Origin: Voacanga thouarsii
Taxonomy: Eukaryota; Streptophyta; Magnoliopsida; Gentianales; Apocynaceae
DNA length: 64,000 nucleotides
Assembly: GCA_026120185.1 (NCBI GenBank)
Contig: JANUWF010001491.1
Location: 2,232,001-2,296,000, forward strand
Reading direction: 5' to 3'
The translations under genes and the position numbers were made by a program. The notes below the pieces were generated by a model that saw nothing but the letters and a program-made list of their open reading frames with translations, made no database searches and had not been told where the DNA came from. Shown piece by piece: positions 10,630-20,914 of the stretch (positions are counted from its first letter, which is position 1; every line of letters starts with the position of its first letter).

Positions 10630-12377
10630 TTTTAATGTTGTACCCTAGAGGCAATCACTTGTACATTGTATACGACACATTTTAATTTAATAAAAGGAAT
10701 TATTTATCTTACAGTTTCTTTTGTTTACTTTAGGTAATATAACTGTTCGAAAAAGTCCTGAGTACAACACTGTGTTAAGGAAATCATGATAAAGATCATG
10801 ATATGAGATTCCTACTACACTAGATGGTGTTAGTACTTAAATAGTCCCTAGTCATAGTATTAATGAGATAGGACATCATTAATGCGTTAAGACTAGCATG
10901 TGTTAGACTTCCTGATTTGATCAGGCGGTGGTTCTCATAACCGTGAGTATTAAGATACTCAAAGTTAACACATGGATACTTGTTAGTGGAACAAGTTCAT
11001 TGGATGACCTAGCTTTGAGATAATCACATGGATAACTATTTAGTGCCAGTGATATAATCTCAATATAGCAAACGTGCAAGTATCCTTAAACTTGAGATCT
11101 CCAAGGTACTTTGTTTGCCGAGCCTTGTACTTTGATTCTAATCTCCCGAACTCGATCAAAGGCCACCTATGGGATGGATATTGGGTACATGGTGAGGTAA
11201 ATGAAAGTAGTTGAGAGGGTCAATAAACGATTCACCACTCCAAATAGTAGGGGCGAATATCTCACGGCCACTTGTAGGAATTACTACTCGAAAGTCCTTG
11301 GCCAAGGAAATTGTGCATTGGAAACAGTTCCAATTGATACACATCTAGAGTAGTGAATTCCTGGTATAAGTACTATTATATTCGGGTAAGAATTAATTTT
11401 GGAGAGAGTTGGCACTAATTCCGTACTACAAACCGAATGAGATATTATATGGTGAAAGGAGTTAATTGCACTGAAGTTTGTTATTGAAGGGTTCATGTCA
11501 AGCCACTTGACTTCCTGAACTCTTGGGTGGTCATGATGTATGGGTAGATACCGCTCATGATATAGGAATATGGGTTTAACAATTGATGAATTAATAAACC
11601 AATCATATTTAGAATTAATAGGATTAATTCTAATTAATTATGGATTATTAATCTCAAAGATGTTTGGATTAATTCATATTCGCTACCAATTGATTGGGAA
11701 ACCTAATAGGTCATACACAATAGAGGATTATATACTCAAGATGTTATTTGATAACATAGTGGGGTTAATTGCGAGAAAGCGAAGTTGTTGTGGACAAATT
11801 ATAATTAGTTATAATTTATGGTCCAAATTGTAATTATGAGAACTTGATGTTCTCAATTACAATTAGGGAATCCTAATGGGATTAGAATCCCCTATTTTTG
11901 GTAAGGGAACTTCGTGTATATTGGTGAATATACACATGAAAAACCTAAGCTGAAATTGGACCAAAAAAAAAAAAAAGAAAAGAAAAAACCCTAGAGCAAG
12001 ATACACGAAATCAGCCTCTTGTTCTTTCTCTCTCTCGTTTTCTTCTTGAAAGAAAAACCTAGCCACCATCTTTTTCTGCTAACACAGAAATTTTGGTACT
12101 TGAGTATTCCTCTGTGTGGATTACTATTAGAGATAATCACACTCTATGATTATAGTGGGTAGACGTTTATCTCACGTGGAGGTTGATCTCGAGGATTGCT
12201 GGATCGCGCCTCAACTTGAAGAAGAAATTTTTTGTTCTTCGGACGATCGCACAATGGTAAAAGCTGTTACCTTTACCCTCTCTATGTCTTATTTTCCACA
12301 CATAGATGGGTCCTAGGATGGTATTTCGTTTTATTTTTCGCTGCAACGTATAGGATAAGAGCCCGAGATACCTAACA
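10630..12377 (+). mobile_element. Cop1 5' LTR
   Basis: 1748 bp. Aligned to the 3' LTR it begins TTTTAATGTTGTACCC, so the expected TG start has decayed to TT. It ends CTAACA just before the primer site. It contains ATCATGAT-AAAG-ATCATGAT (10783-10802), GTGTATATT-GGTG-AATATACAC (11914-11935) and an ATAATCA/TGATTAT inverted repeat (12133-12153). The open frame at 11570-11833 recurs in other copies but follows nucleotide conservation of the whole LTR and is not called a gene. Confidence 0.9.
11914..11935 (+). promoter_or_regulatory. TATA-containing inverted repeat in the Cop1 LTR
   Basis: Exact 9-bp inverted repeat GTGTATATT / AATATACAC with loop GGTG. The 3' LTR has the same site with one mismatch (around 19389). 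Its AT-rich TATA content and position make it a candidate core promoter, but the transcription start cannot be seen. Confidence 0.4.
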
Positions 12378-12378
12378 A

Positions 12379-12391
12379 TGGTATCAGAGCC
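12379..12391 (+). promoter_or_regulatory. Cop1 primer binding site
   Basis: TGGTATCAGAGCC, complementary to the 3' end of plant initiator tRNA-Met, one base after the LTR. It would prime minus-strand cDNA synthesis. Confidence 0.95.
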
Positions 12392-14206
12392 ATGCTATAT
12401 GTGGTCTATGGACATTGTTTTGGCATGAAAAACTGTTTTCGTGTTTGTCTTTCTTTGCTGTGAAAAACATTTTCACTCGAGTCGAAATTGTTTCGATCTT
12501 TATGAGTTCGGTCCATAGCATAATATGATTGTGTTATAGTCACAGAGTATTTTGAAAAGATGCTTTCTTTGGAGCTGAAAAATTCTGTAGAAAAGGTTTT
12601 CTTGCAACATGGATGCTACCCTCCGTTTCATCTTAATTTTCTATTTTGATTTTATTTAAACTAACAAATTGGTTGTTGTTTATAGCTTCAAAACAGAAAA
12701 TACAGGTGAGAATTGTTCTCAATGAAAATTTGCAGAAGAAGAAAGCACCAGAAATTGTTTCTGGAATTTTTTTTTGAAAATTGCCGCCATTGTTGCAGAA
12801 CACAGGCGGCGCCTACTCCGGCCTCCAAGCTGGCGCCGGTTTCATTCTGTTCGCGATGTCCAAAAATCATTTTCGGAAGAAAAATATTTTTGGAAACCAG
12901 AACAGAGCCAGCGCCGGCTCCGGCTTCCGAACTTGCGCCGGTTCTACTCTGTTTGCGACTTCCAGCTATTAAAAAGAAAATTTTCGGAACAGAATTTTGA
13001 AAGGGAAAAACCTCATTTGATGAGAGACGGGACTTGAAAGCATTTTCTCAAAATTAGTTTTGAGAAAATAAATTTTGTTCTTCAAAATAATGATTTTGAA
13101 AATCTAAAATTGATGTATTCTCTAAAATGGTGATTTTAGAATTTGTTTTATTTTTCCAAAATAGTGATTTTGGAATAATAAAAGTATATGTTTATTTTGT
13201 TTAAGCATAGTTAATGGCATGGTGGATGGTTATGGACTAAAACCAATTATATCTATTCATGCATTTTACAGTTTTAGTTTTTATGAAATAGGGTCTGCGT
13301 GTCCTACCTTCTCTAGAATTCTTGTGTAATTCTCTTCTCATCTAACTTCTCTCGAATGTAACTCGAGGTTTTCTCTCTTTAGAAAATTATGTAATTAGTT
13401 TACATAGATTAGATAGGAGTAGAATTATTTTATTCTGGAGATGGCAACCAAAACAAGGCAAGGAGGTAAGACCTTCTACTTAAATCATGCATGAACACAT
13501 AGGGTTAATATATTAATTTCTTTTATGGCTCAAAGAAATTAATTTAGGGTAAAGTCCATAACCATACCACGTAATTGCTTTATTACCATGATTATCAATT
13601 ATCTGATTATTGATTATTATGCATGCCATTCAACGAAATCACTAAAAGGAACAAATCCCTCATTTAGTATTAAACCTAATTCCTTCCGTTAATATAGTAA
13701 GAACGAGAGTCCTTTTTCAAGACTAGGTTGTTGGGCAAATCCAAGCCTACTTGACATTGGGCATGTTCAAGCTATGGTATTAAATTCCTTTGGAATTAAG
13801 TTCCTGATTAATGGGTCAGGTTTAACTAAATTCTTTATCCCGGTTGGACAAACTCAAGCATAAAGAAATTTAGAGGAAAAGTTGGGGTAGCCTAAAAGGC
13901 TTTAAGATTAAAAGCTGCTAATCACCCAATGATCCAGTAGTTACATACGATGTAATTGGTATTGGATACCTACCAATGAACTCAAGGGTGGCTTGTTGGG
14001 CAAACCCAAGGTTATTCTTGAGGAATTTGGATACCGGTCCACTAGGAAAGCTTCCAACGGGCTTTTCCGAATCAATAATGGGGGCTATTAGTTTGAGTAA
14101 AATAGTGGAATAAAAATGCGTTTAATTAAAGTCCTAATTATTTGCATATCATGTGCATATACAAGTAGCTAATGCTCTCTATCTTTACATCTAGGTCACT
14201 TGCATC
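12392..14206 (+). other. Cop1 leader between primer site and gag
   Basis: A 1.8-kb leader with no supported gene. At 12796-12861 and 12898-12963 it carries two copies of a GC-rich 66-bp unit (with words GCGCCGG and CTCCGGC) in an otherwise AT-rich stretch. Overlapping frames at 12713-13037 come from this duplication. The last part (13290-14196) matches the palindromic arms at 34.3-36.0 kb. Confidence 0.8.
12796..12963 (+). repeat. GC-rich 66-bp direct duplication in the Cop1 leader
   Basis: Unit 1 (12796-12861) and unit 2 (12898-12963), 102 bp apart, share CAGAACA, GCGCC, CTCCGGC, TCC, GCGCCGGTT, CTGTT, GCGA and TCC in the same order. Confidence 0.85.
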
Positions 14207-15039
14207 ATGTCAACAAACTTGAACTTACGTAGCATTTTGGAAACCAACAAGTTAACCGAATCAAACTATACTCGGTATAGAAATTTGAGAATCGTTCTCA
14301 AATCAGAAAAGTTGCTCTATGTGCTAGATGCTCCTATTCCACCACCACTAGCCTAAGATGCTCATGAGCATGCTGTCCACAAAAGGCACAAGGAGGATAG
14401 CGATACATCATCATGTATTATGCTGGCATCCATGACTCCTGAGTTGTAAAAATAGCATGAGCATGTAGATGCTCAATCGATCATTTTACATCTTCGAGAG
14501 CTATTTGATGCCCAAGCCAGAACTGAGAGATATGAGATCTCGAAGCAACTATTTCGTTGTAAAATGGCAGAGGGTTCTTTTGTGGCTACTCATGGACTGA
14601 AGATGCTGGGCTTGATAGAGAAGCTTGGATCTCTCGGGTTTGTAATGGATCATGACTTAAGTGTTGACTTAATTTTTCAATCTTTGCCTAATAGTTTCTC
14701 ACAATTTGTGATCAACTATCAGATGAATAAGATTGAGTCCACTATCCCTGAGTTGATCAATCTTCTCAAAACTGCAAAATCCTCCATAAAGAGGGATTCC
14801 AATGCGGTTTTAATAGTAGAATCTTCCTCTTCTAAGAAGAAAGTTTAAAAGAAGAAGAAGAAGGCTCCCATGAAGCCCAAAGGTAGTGTGAACAAGAAGG
14901 ACGCAGCAACCAAGGGCCCATGCCATCATTGTGGGAAGATGGGTCACTGGAGGCGCAACTGCAAAGCCTACTTGGAGACCATCAAGGACAAGAAGCAGAA
15001 TGAGAGAAGCTTACAATCACTTAAACTTCTTCTCCAGGT
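14207..15039 (+). pseudogene. Cop1 gag
   Basis: The start ATG at 14207 opens MSTNLNLRSILETNKLTESN, the conserved copia gag start with the 'NKLT..NY' motif. Central helical sequence follows (MAEGSFVATHGLKMLGLIEK; LPNSFSQFVINYQMNK). The zinc knuckle CHHCGKMGHWRRNC (CX2CX4HX4C, 14921-14962) is intact. Stops occur at about 14356, 14449 and 14848. Gag would package element RNA into virus-like particles. Confidence 0.85.
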
Positions 15040-15285
15040 ATGTTTATGATTGAGATAAATACTGCCTTTAGAAATGAGATATGGGTATTAGATACCGGAT
15101 GTGGATCTCATTTGTGCAATTACTTGCAGGAACTAAAGAGCAGTAGAAGGCTAGAGAAAGGCAACGTAGACTTACGTACTACAAATGGGGCAAAGGTTGC
15201 TGCACTTGCTGTGGGGACATACAAGCTGAACCTGCCTTCAGGATTGATTCTAGAACTGGAAACTGTTATTATGTACCAGTTTTAA
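15040..15285 (+). pseudogene. Cop1 protease
   Basis: Contains WVLDTGCGSHLCN, the aspartic protease active site (D-T-G instead of the more usual D-S-G) about 15 residues into the frame, followed by the copia-type KGNVDLRTTNGAKVAALAVG region. It would cleave the Gag-Pol polyprotein. It is out of frame with the zinc-knuckle end of gag. Confidence 0.8.
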
Positions 15286-16330
15286 TGAAAAATATTATCT
15301 CAGTTGTGTGTTTAGACTTATGTGGATTTCATTTAATATTTAAGAATAAATGTTGTTCTTTTTCATTGAATGATATTCATTATGGTTCAGCAACTTTGGT
15401 TAATGGTTTATATGTTCTAGACTTGGACAATCTAATTCTCAATATAAACAATAAGAAACCTAAAATAGATAACTCTAACACCTCTTACTTATGGTATTGT
15501 CGTTTGTGCCATGTAAACGAAAATCGTATTTCTAAGTTACACAAGCTTGGTGACTTAGGGTCATTTGATTATAAATCATATAGCACATGCGAGTCTTGTA
15601 AAATGACTAAAACTCCTTTTCTAGGAAAAGGAGAACGGACCAAGGAGTTATTTGAACTCGTACATTCTGATGTATGTGGCCCAATGTCAATACAAGCAAG
15701 AGGAGGTCATAACTATTTCATAACATTTATTGATGATTTCTCACGATACGAGTATTTGTATTTAATGAAATACAAATCTGAAGCCTTTGAAATGTTCAAA
15801 GACTTCAAGAATGAAATAGAGAAATAACTTGGCAAAAGTATTAAGACTCTAAGATCTGATCGAGGAGGAGAATATTTGAGTCAAGAGTTTCTTAGTTATC
15901 TTAGAGATAATGGGATATTATCTCAATGGACTCCACCACATACACCTCAACATAACGGTGTATCTGAGAGAAGCAATCGAACCCTTGTAGACATGGCACG
16001 GAACATGTTGGCTTCTGCAGACCTACCAAAATCATTTTGGGGGCATGCACTAGAAACTTCTGTTTATATACTAAACAGAGTTCCGATAAAATCGGTTGAT
16101 ACTACCCCATTTGAAATGTTCTTTGGTAAAAGACCAAAGTTATCTCACTTGTGAGTATGGGGTTATCCTGCCTTTGTTAAAAGGCCACAGTCAGATAAAC
16201 TTGATAGTAAGTTTGATAAGTGTTTGTTTGTGGGATATCCAAAAGAATCTTTTGAATATTACTTCTATCAACCCTTCGAAAATAAATTGTTTGTTTCAAA
16301 GAATGCCGTCTTCTTAGAGAAGAAGCACAT
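15286..16330 (+). pseudogene. Cop1 GAG-pre-integrase and integrase
   Basis: The N-terminal zinc-binding part is LWYCRLCHVN...CESCKMTK (expected first His changed to Cys). The catalytic core has LVHSDVCGPMS, FIDDFSRY, and GVSERSNRTLVDMARNML with the catalytic Glu, then PKSFWGHALETSVYILNRVP. Stops at about 15825 and 16152 split it into three open segments. Domain spacing is normal for copia. It would insert cDNA into the genome. Confidence 0.9.
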
Positions 16331-16560
16331 GCTCAAATGGGACAGTAGGAGTAAGATTGAACTTAGTGAAGTTCATGAAGATCAAACAAATGAGGATCAA
16401 CCATCTAACCCCACATCTATTGAGAGAATAGATGAACCTTCTAATACACAAAAACCTCGTAGATCTAGTAGGATACGTATGGCACCTGAGAGATATGGAT
16501 TTCTCATTGGTGACCATAATGACGTATTGCTCATAGATGAAGATAAGCCTACTACCTACA
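16331..16560 (+). pseudogene. Cop1 linker between integrase and reverse transcriptase
   Basis: An acidic, low-conservation stretch (KIELSEVHEDQTNEDQPSNP, then RRSSRIRMAPERYGF) typical of the region before the copia polymerase. It ends near the LIDEDKPTTYKNVLNS motif. Confidence 0.7.
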
Positions 16561-17340
16561 AGAATGTTCTGAATAGTTCAGAATCTGACAAATGGCTTGA
16601 GGCCATGAAGTCAAAGATGGATTCCATGTACGACAACCAAGTATGAACTGTGGTTGATCCACCCAAAGGAATTAAACCTATTGGGTGCAAGTGGGTTTTC
16701 AAGAAGAAAACGGACATGGATGGTAACTTAGTTGCCTATAAAGCACGACTAGTTGCGAAGAGTTATCGTCGACAATATGGTATTGACTATGATGAAACCT
16801 TCTCGCCAGTAGCTATGTTGAAATCCATCAGGATACTTCTAGCCATTGCTGCTTATTATGATTATGAAATTTGGCAAATGGATGTGAAAACAGCTTTCCT
16901 AAATGGAAATGTAACTGAGGAAGTGTATATGACACAACCTGAGGGTTTCACATCCAGTGATGGCACAAAGGTGTGTAAGCTACAAAGATCTATTTATTGA
17001 CTTAAGCAAGCTTCTAGGAGTTGGAATATCCGTTTTGATGAAACAATCAAAGAGTTTGGTTTCATTCAAAATATGGATGAGCCTTGTGTATATAAGAAGG
17101 TTAGTGGGAGTGTAATCATTTTCTTATTACTTTATGTAGATGACATATTGTTAATAGAAAATGATATACCTGTCTTGCAAATGGTTAAAATTTGGTTGTC
17201 CAAACAATTCTCCATGAAAGACCTTGGTGAAACAACCTATATTCTTAGAATAAGGATATATAGAGATAGATCCAAAAGGTTACTTGGTCTTTCACAGTGT
17301 ACATACATAGATAAAGTGCTAAAGAGGTTTAGCATGGATT
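16561..17340 (+). pseudogene. Cop1 reverse transcriptase
   Basis: Motifs in order are WLEAMKSKMDSM, GCKWVFKKKTDMDGN, YKARLVAKSYRRQYGIDYDE, TFSPVAMLKSIRILLAIA, WQMDVKTAFLNGNVTEEVYM, LKQASRSWN and the catalytic LLYVDDILL (about 17131-17157), then LGETTYILRIRIYRD. Stops fall at about 16644, 16998 and 17341. All key motifs survive. Confidence 0.92.
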
Positions 17341-18090
17341 AATCCAAAAAAGGATTCTTAGCCATGTCACATGGTGTAATCCTTTCAAAGTCGATGTCTC
17401 CCAAGACACAAGTTGAAAAGGGATCACATGAGTAAGATTCCATATGCCTCGGCAGTTAGATCTATCATGTATGCTATGATATGTACTAGGCCCGATGTAT
17501 CTTGTGCTCTCAGTTTGACGAGCAGATACCAATCTGACCCTGGTGAGGGTCATTGGGCGGCTGTAAAGAACATCCTTAAGTACTTACGAAGGACTAAGGA
17601 TATGTTCTTAGTATATGGAGAAGGTGATTTGAAAATAAACGGGTATACTGATGCCAATTTCAATCTGATAAAGATGATTTCAAATCACAATCAAGCTACG
17701 TGTTTACGTTGTGCGGAGAGGCAATAAGTTGGAAAAGTTTCAAACAAGAGACTACTGCCAACTTTATGATAGAACCTGAGTACACAGCTGCTTTTGAAGT
17801 TCATGACAAAACTAGGTGTGGTTTCTAGTGTTGTTGGTCCAATAACTTTGTATTGTGACAACAATGGAGCCATTGCACAAGCAAAGGAGCCGCGGTCTCA
17901 CCAACGATCCAAACACGTACTGCGACACTATCATCTGATCCGAGAGATCATAGATAAGAATGATGTAAAGATAGAGAGAGTTCCCACGAATGAGAACATA
18001 GCTGACCCGCTTACGAAAGCACTATCCCAGAAGAAACATGATTGTCATGTTGAGTCATTTAGAATTAGATACATGAATGATTGGTTCTAG
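17341..18090 (+). pseudogene. Cop1 RNase H
   Basis: Fragments read SKIPYASAVRSIMYAMICTR, LTSRYQSDPGEGHW, INGYTDANF (catalytic Asp), LYCDNNGAIAQAKEP and LTKALSQKKH near the C-terminus. Frameshifts near 17690 and 17790 break it. It would degrade template RNA during cDNA synthesis. Confidence 0.88.
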
Positions 18091-18094
18091 TGTA

Positions 18095-18104
18095 AGTGGG
18101 AGTT
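18095..18104 (+). promoter_or_regulatory. Cop1 polypurine tract
   Basis: AAGTGGGAGT immediately before the 3' LTR, the standard copia plus-strand primer. Confidence 0.85.
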
Positions 18105-19851
18105 TGTTAGTGTTATGCCCTAGAGGCAATCACTTATACATTGTAAATGACACATTTTATTTTAATAAAAGGCATTATTTATCATACAGTTTCTTTTGTT
18201 TACTTTAAGTAATATAACTGTTTGATAAAATCCTTAGTACAACACTGTGTTAAGGAAATCATGATAAAGATCATGATATGAGATTCCTACTACACTAGAT
18301 GGTGTTAGTACTTAAATAGTCTCTAGTCATAGTATTAATGAGATAGGACATCATTAATGTGTTAAGACTAGCATGTGTTAGACTTCCTGAGTTGATCAGG
18401 TGGTGGTTCTCATAACTGTGAGTATTGAGATACTCAAAGTTAACACATGGATGCTTGTTAATGGAACAAGTTCATTGAATGACCTAGCTTTGAGATAATC
18501 ACGTGAATAACTATTTAGTGCCAGTGATATAATCTTAATAAAGCAAACGTGCAAGTATCCTTAGACTTGAGATCTCCAATGTACTTTGTTTGCTGAGCCT
18601 TGTACTTTAATTCCAATATCTGAAGCTCGATTGAGGGTCGCCTATGGGATGGATATTGGGTACATGGTGAGGTAAACAAAAGTAGTTGAGAGGGTCAATA
18701 AAGGATTCACCACTCCAAATAGTAGGGGCGAATATCTCACGGCCACTTGTAGGAATTACTACTCAAAAGTCCTTAGCCAAGGCAATTGTGTATTGGAAAT
18801 AGTTCCAATTGATACACATCTAGAGTAGTGGGTCATTGGTACAAGTACTATTGTATTGGGGCTAGAATTAATTCTGGAGGAAGTTGGCACTAATTCCATA
18901 CTCCAAACTGAATGAGATATTGTATGGTGAAAGAAGTTGATTACACTGAAGTTTGTTATTGAAGGGTTCATGTCAAGCCACTTGACTTCCTGAACTCTTG
19001 GGTGGTCATGATGTATTGCTAGATACCGCTCATGATATAGGAATATGGGTTTATCAATTGATGAATTAATAAACCAATCATATTTAGAATTAATAGGATT
19101 AATTCTAATTAATTATGGATTATTAATCTCAAAGATGTTTGGATTAATTCATGTTCGCTACCAATTGACTGGGAAACCTAATAGGTCACACACAATAGAG
19201 GATTATATACTCAAGATGTTATTTGATAACATAGTGGGGTTAATTGCGAGAAAGAGAAGTTGTTGTGGATAAATTATAATTAGTTATAATTTATGGTCCA
19301 AATTATAATTATGAGAACTTGATGTTCCCAATTACAATTAGAGAATTCTAATGGGATTAGAATCCCCTGTTTTTGGTAAGGGAACTTCGTTTATATTGGT
19401 GAATATACACATGAAAAACCTAAGCTGAAATTGGACCAAAAAAAAAAGAAAAAAGAAAAAATCCTAGAGCAAGATACACGAAATCAGCCTCTTGTTCTCT
19501 CTCTCTCTCTCGTTTTCTTCTTGAAAGAAAAACCTAGCCGCCATCTTTTTCTACTAGCACAGAAATTTTGGTACTTGAGTATTCCTTTGTGTGGATTACT
19601 ATTAGAGATTATCACACTCTGTGATTATAGTGGGTAGACGTTCTACTCACGTGGAGGTTGATCACGAGGATTGCTAGATTGCGCATCAACTTGAAGAAGA
19701 AATTTTTGTTCTTTGGACGATCACGCAATGTTAAAAGATGTTACCTTTACCCTCATTATGTCTTGTTTTCCACACATAGATGGATCCTGGGATGGTATCT
19801 CGTTTTATTTTCCGCTGCGCCGTATAGGATACGAACCTGAGATACCCTATA
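18105..19851 (+). mobile_element. Cop1 3' LTR
   Basis: 1747 bp, starts TGTTAGTGTTATGCCC and ends CCCTATA, where the expected CA has become TA. It carries the ATCATGAT inverted repeat at 18258-18277. The open frame at 19045-19272 is the counterpart of the one in the 5' LTR. Confidence 0.92.
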
Positions 19852-19856
19852 GTAGT
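19852..19856. other. Target-site duplication of Cop1, right copy
   Basis: GTAGT, identical to 10625-10629. Gypsy A resumes directly after it. Confidence 0.9.
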
Positions 19857-20503
19857 ATATATGCCCAGGTAGCCTCTCCAACATTTTATCAATAAAAGGA
19901 AATGAAAATTGATCCTTTCATGTGGCTTCATTTAGCTTCCTATAGTCAATGTACATTCTCTACCCCATCACAAATTTAGTGAGTATGAGCTTATTTTTCT
20001 TATTAGAAACCACAGTTATACCTCATTTCATAGGAACCACTTGGGTTAGGCTCACCCGTATACTGTCTAATATAAGGTAAGTGATTCATGTATCAAGAAT
20101 CTTGATTATTTTACTTTTAACTACCTTCTTCATGTTTGGATTAACCTTCATTGAGGTTGCACCATAGTCTGGGGACCTTCTTCCAATAATATCTTATATG
20201 TACAGAAGGAAGGACTGATTCCCATTATTTCAATGACTTTCCATGTTATAGCTCTATTGTACCTTGTTAAAACCTAAACTAACTACAACTTCTATTCCTT
20301 CTTTAAATCTTTAGCAATGATCACTGGCAACTTGTTTCTTATGCAAAAAATGCATATTTCAACTTATTGGGTAGCTTTTTCAGCTCTAGTTCTGCAGGAT
20401 CCTCAATAGATGGTCTCATCATACCAAGACTATATTTCTCAATAGCCTCAAAAACCTCTTGCCCAAAGATATTCTCAATGTCCTCCACATTTGCTATGAC
20501 TTC
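19857..20503 (-). pseudogene. Gypsy A reverse transcriptase, N-terminal part, and upstream linker
   Basis: Read right to left, the remnant gives GITVVSNKKNKLILTKFVMG, then YIDYRKLNEAT, FPFIDKMLERLPGHIYY, which breaks off at Cop1. The region 20500-20100 keeps texture of the protease-polymerase linker (ISPSFCTYKILLEE). Many stops are present. It rejoins the half at 10624. Confidence 0.75.
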
Positions 20504-20914
20504 TTATGTCAATTGTTCTTTGATTTCATATTCATCATCCTCTATTGATTGTGCAACCCATAATGTTTTAATGAAATGGTTTTGCACAAAATTATCAGTA
20601 CACTCATTAACGAAATCAGCTACAAAACAAGAGTTATCTTGTATAGATGAATATTTTATATCTTTGGAAATCTGAATGACAACTTCTTCCTCCTCTACTC
20701 TTAATATCAACTTTTCTCCATGAACATCTATAATTGGTCTAGCAGTAGCAAGGAAACGACGTCCCAAAATCATAGGAACTTTAGAATCTTTAGCCATGTC
20801 AAGAATAATAAAATCTACAGGAAAAATAAATCTATCCACTTTTACAAGCACATATTCAACAATCCTTCTAGGCTGCTGATTTGGGTTATAAAAATCATGC
20901 AATTTAAAGTCCAT
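20504..20914 (-). pseudogene. Gypsy A gag start fused to protease
   Basis: An uninterrupted frame on the minus strand. The first 13 residues, MDFKLHDFYNPNQ, match the gag start of element C (MDTKLQDFYIPKFN at 52860). The following IVEYVLVKVDRFIFPVDFII and VPMILGRRFLATARPIIDVH belong to the gypsy protease region. Nearly all gag is missing, so the frame joins the two by an internal deletion. The protease Asp active site would lie in the deleted part. Confidence 0.7.

Larger units (their letters stand above)
10630..19851 (+). mobile_element. Cop1: complete Ty1/copia retrotransposon
   Basis: A 9.2-kb element with two LTRs of about 1.75 kb, a tRNA-iMet primer site, a long leader, gag, protease, integrase, reverse transcriptase, RNase H, a polypurine tract and a 5-bp target duplication (GTAGT). 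Integrase preceding reverse transcriptase marks it as Ty1/copia. The frame carries several stops (at about 14356, 14848, 15825, 16152, 16644, 16998 and 17341) but domains are well preserved. The LTR pair differs at roughly 7% of positions in the first 230 bases compared by eye, pointing to an old but not ancient insertion. It sits in the reverse transcriptase of gypsy A. Confidence 0.95.

Noticed and set aside
11570..11833. Open frame MGLTIDELINQSYLELIGLI... recurring in LTRs at 19045-19272 and 62884-63195 (minus)
   Set aside because: Conservation extends equally to non-coding LTR sequence on both sides, the frame is broken in other copies (e.g. 26345 onward), and the composition is that of AT-rich DNA. 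I treat it as a by-product of LTR similarity, although a family-wide dN/dS test would settle it.
12713..13037. Three overlapping frames rich in Pro/Ala/Arg
   Set aside because: They read the GC-rich duplicated island in different frames; no single frame is favoured.
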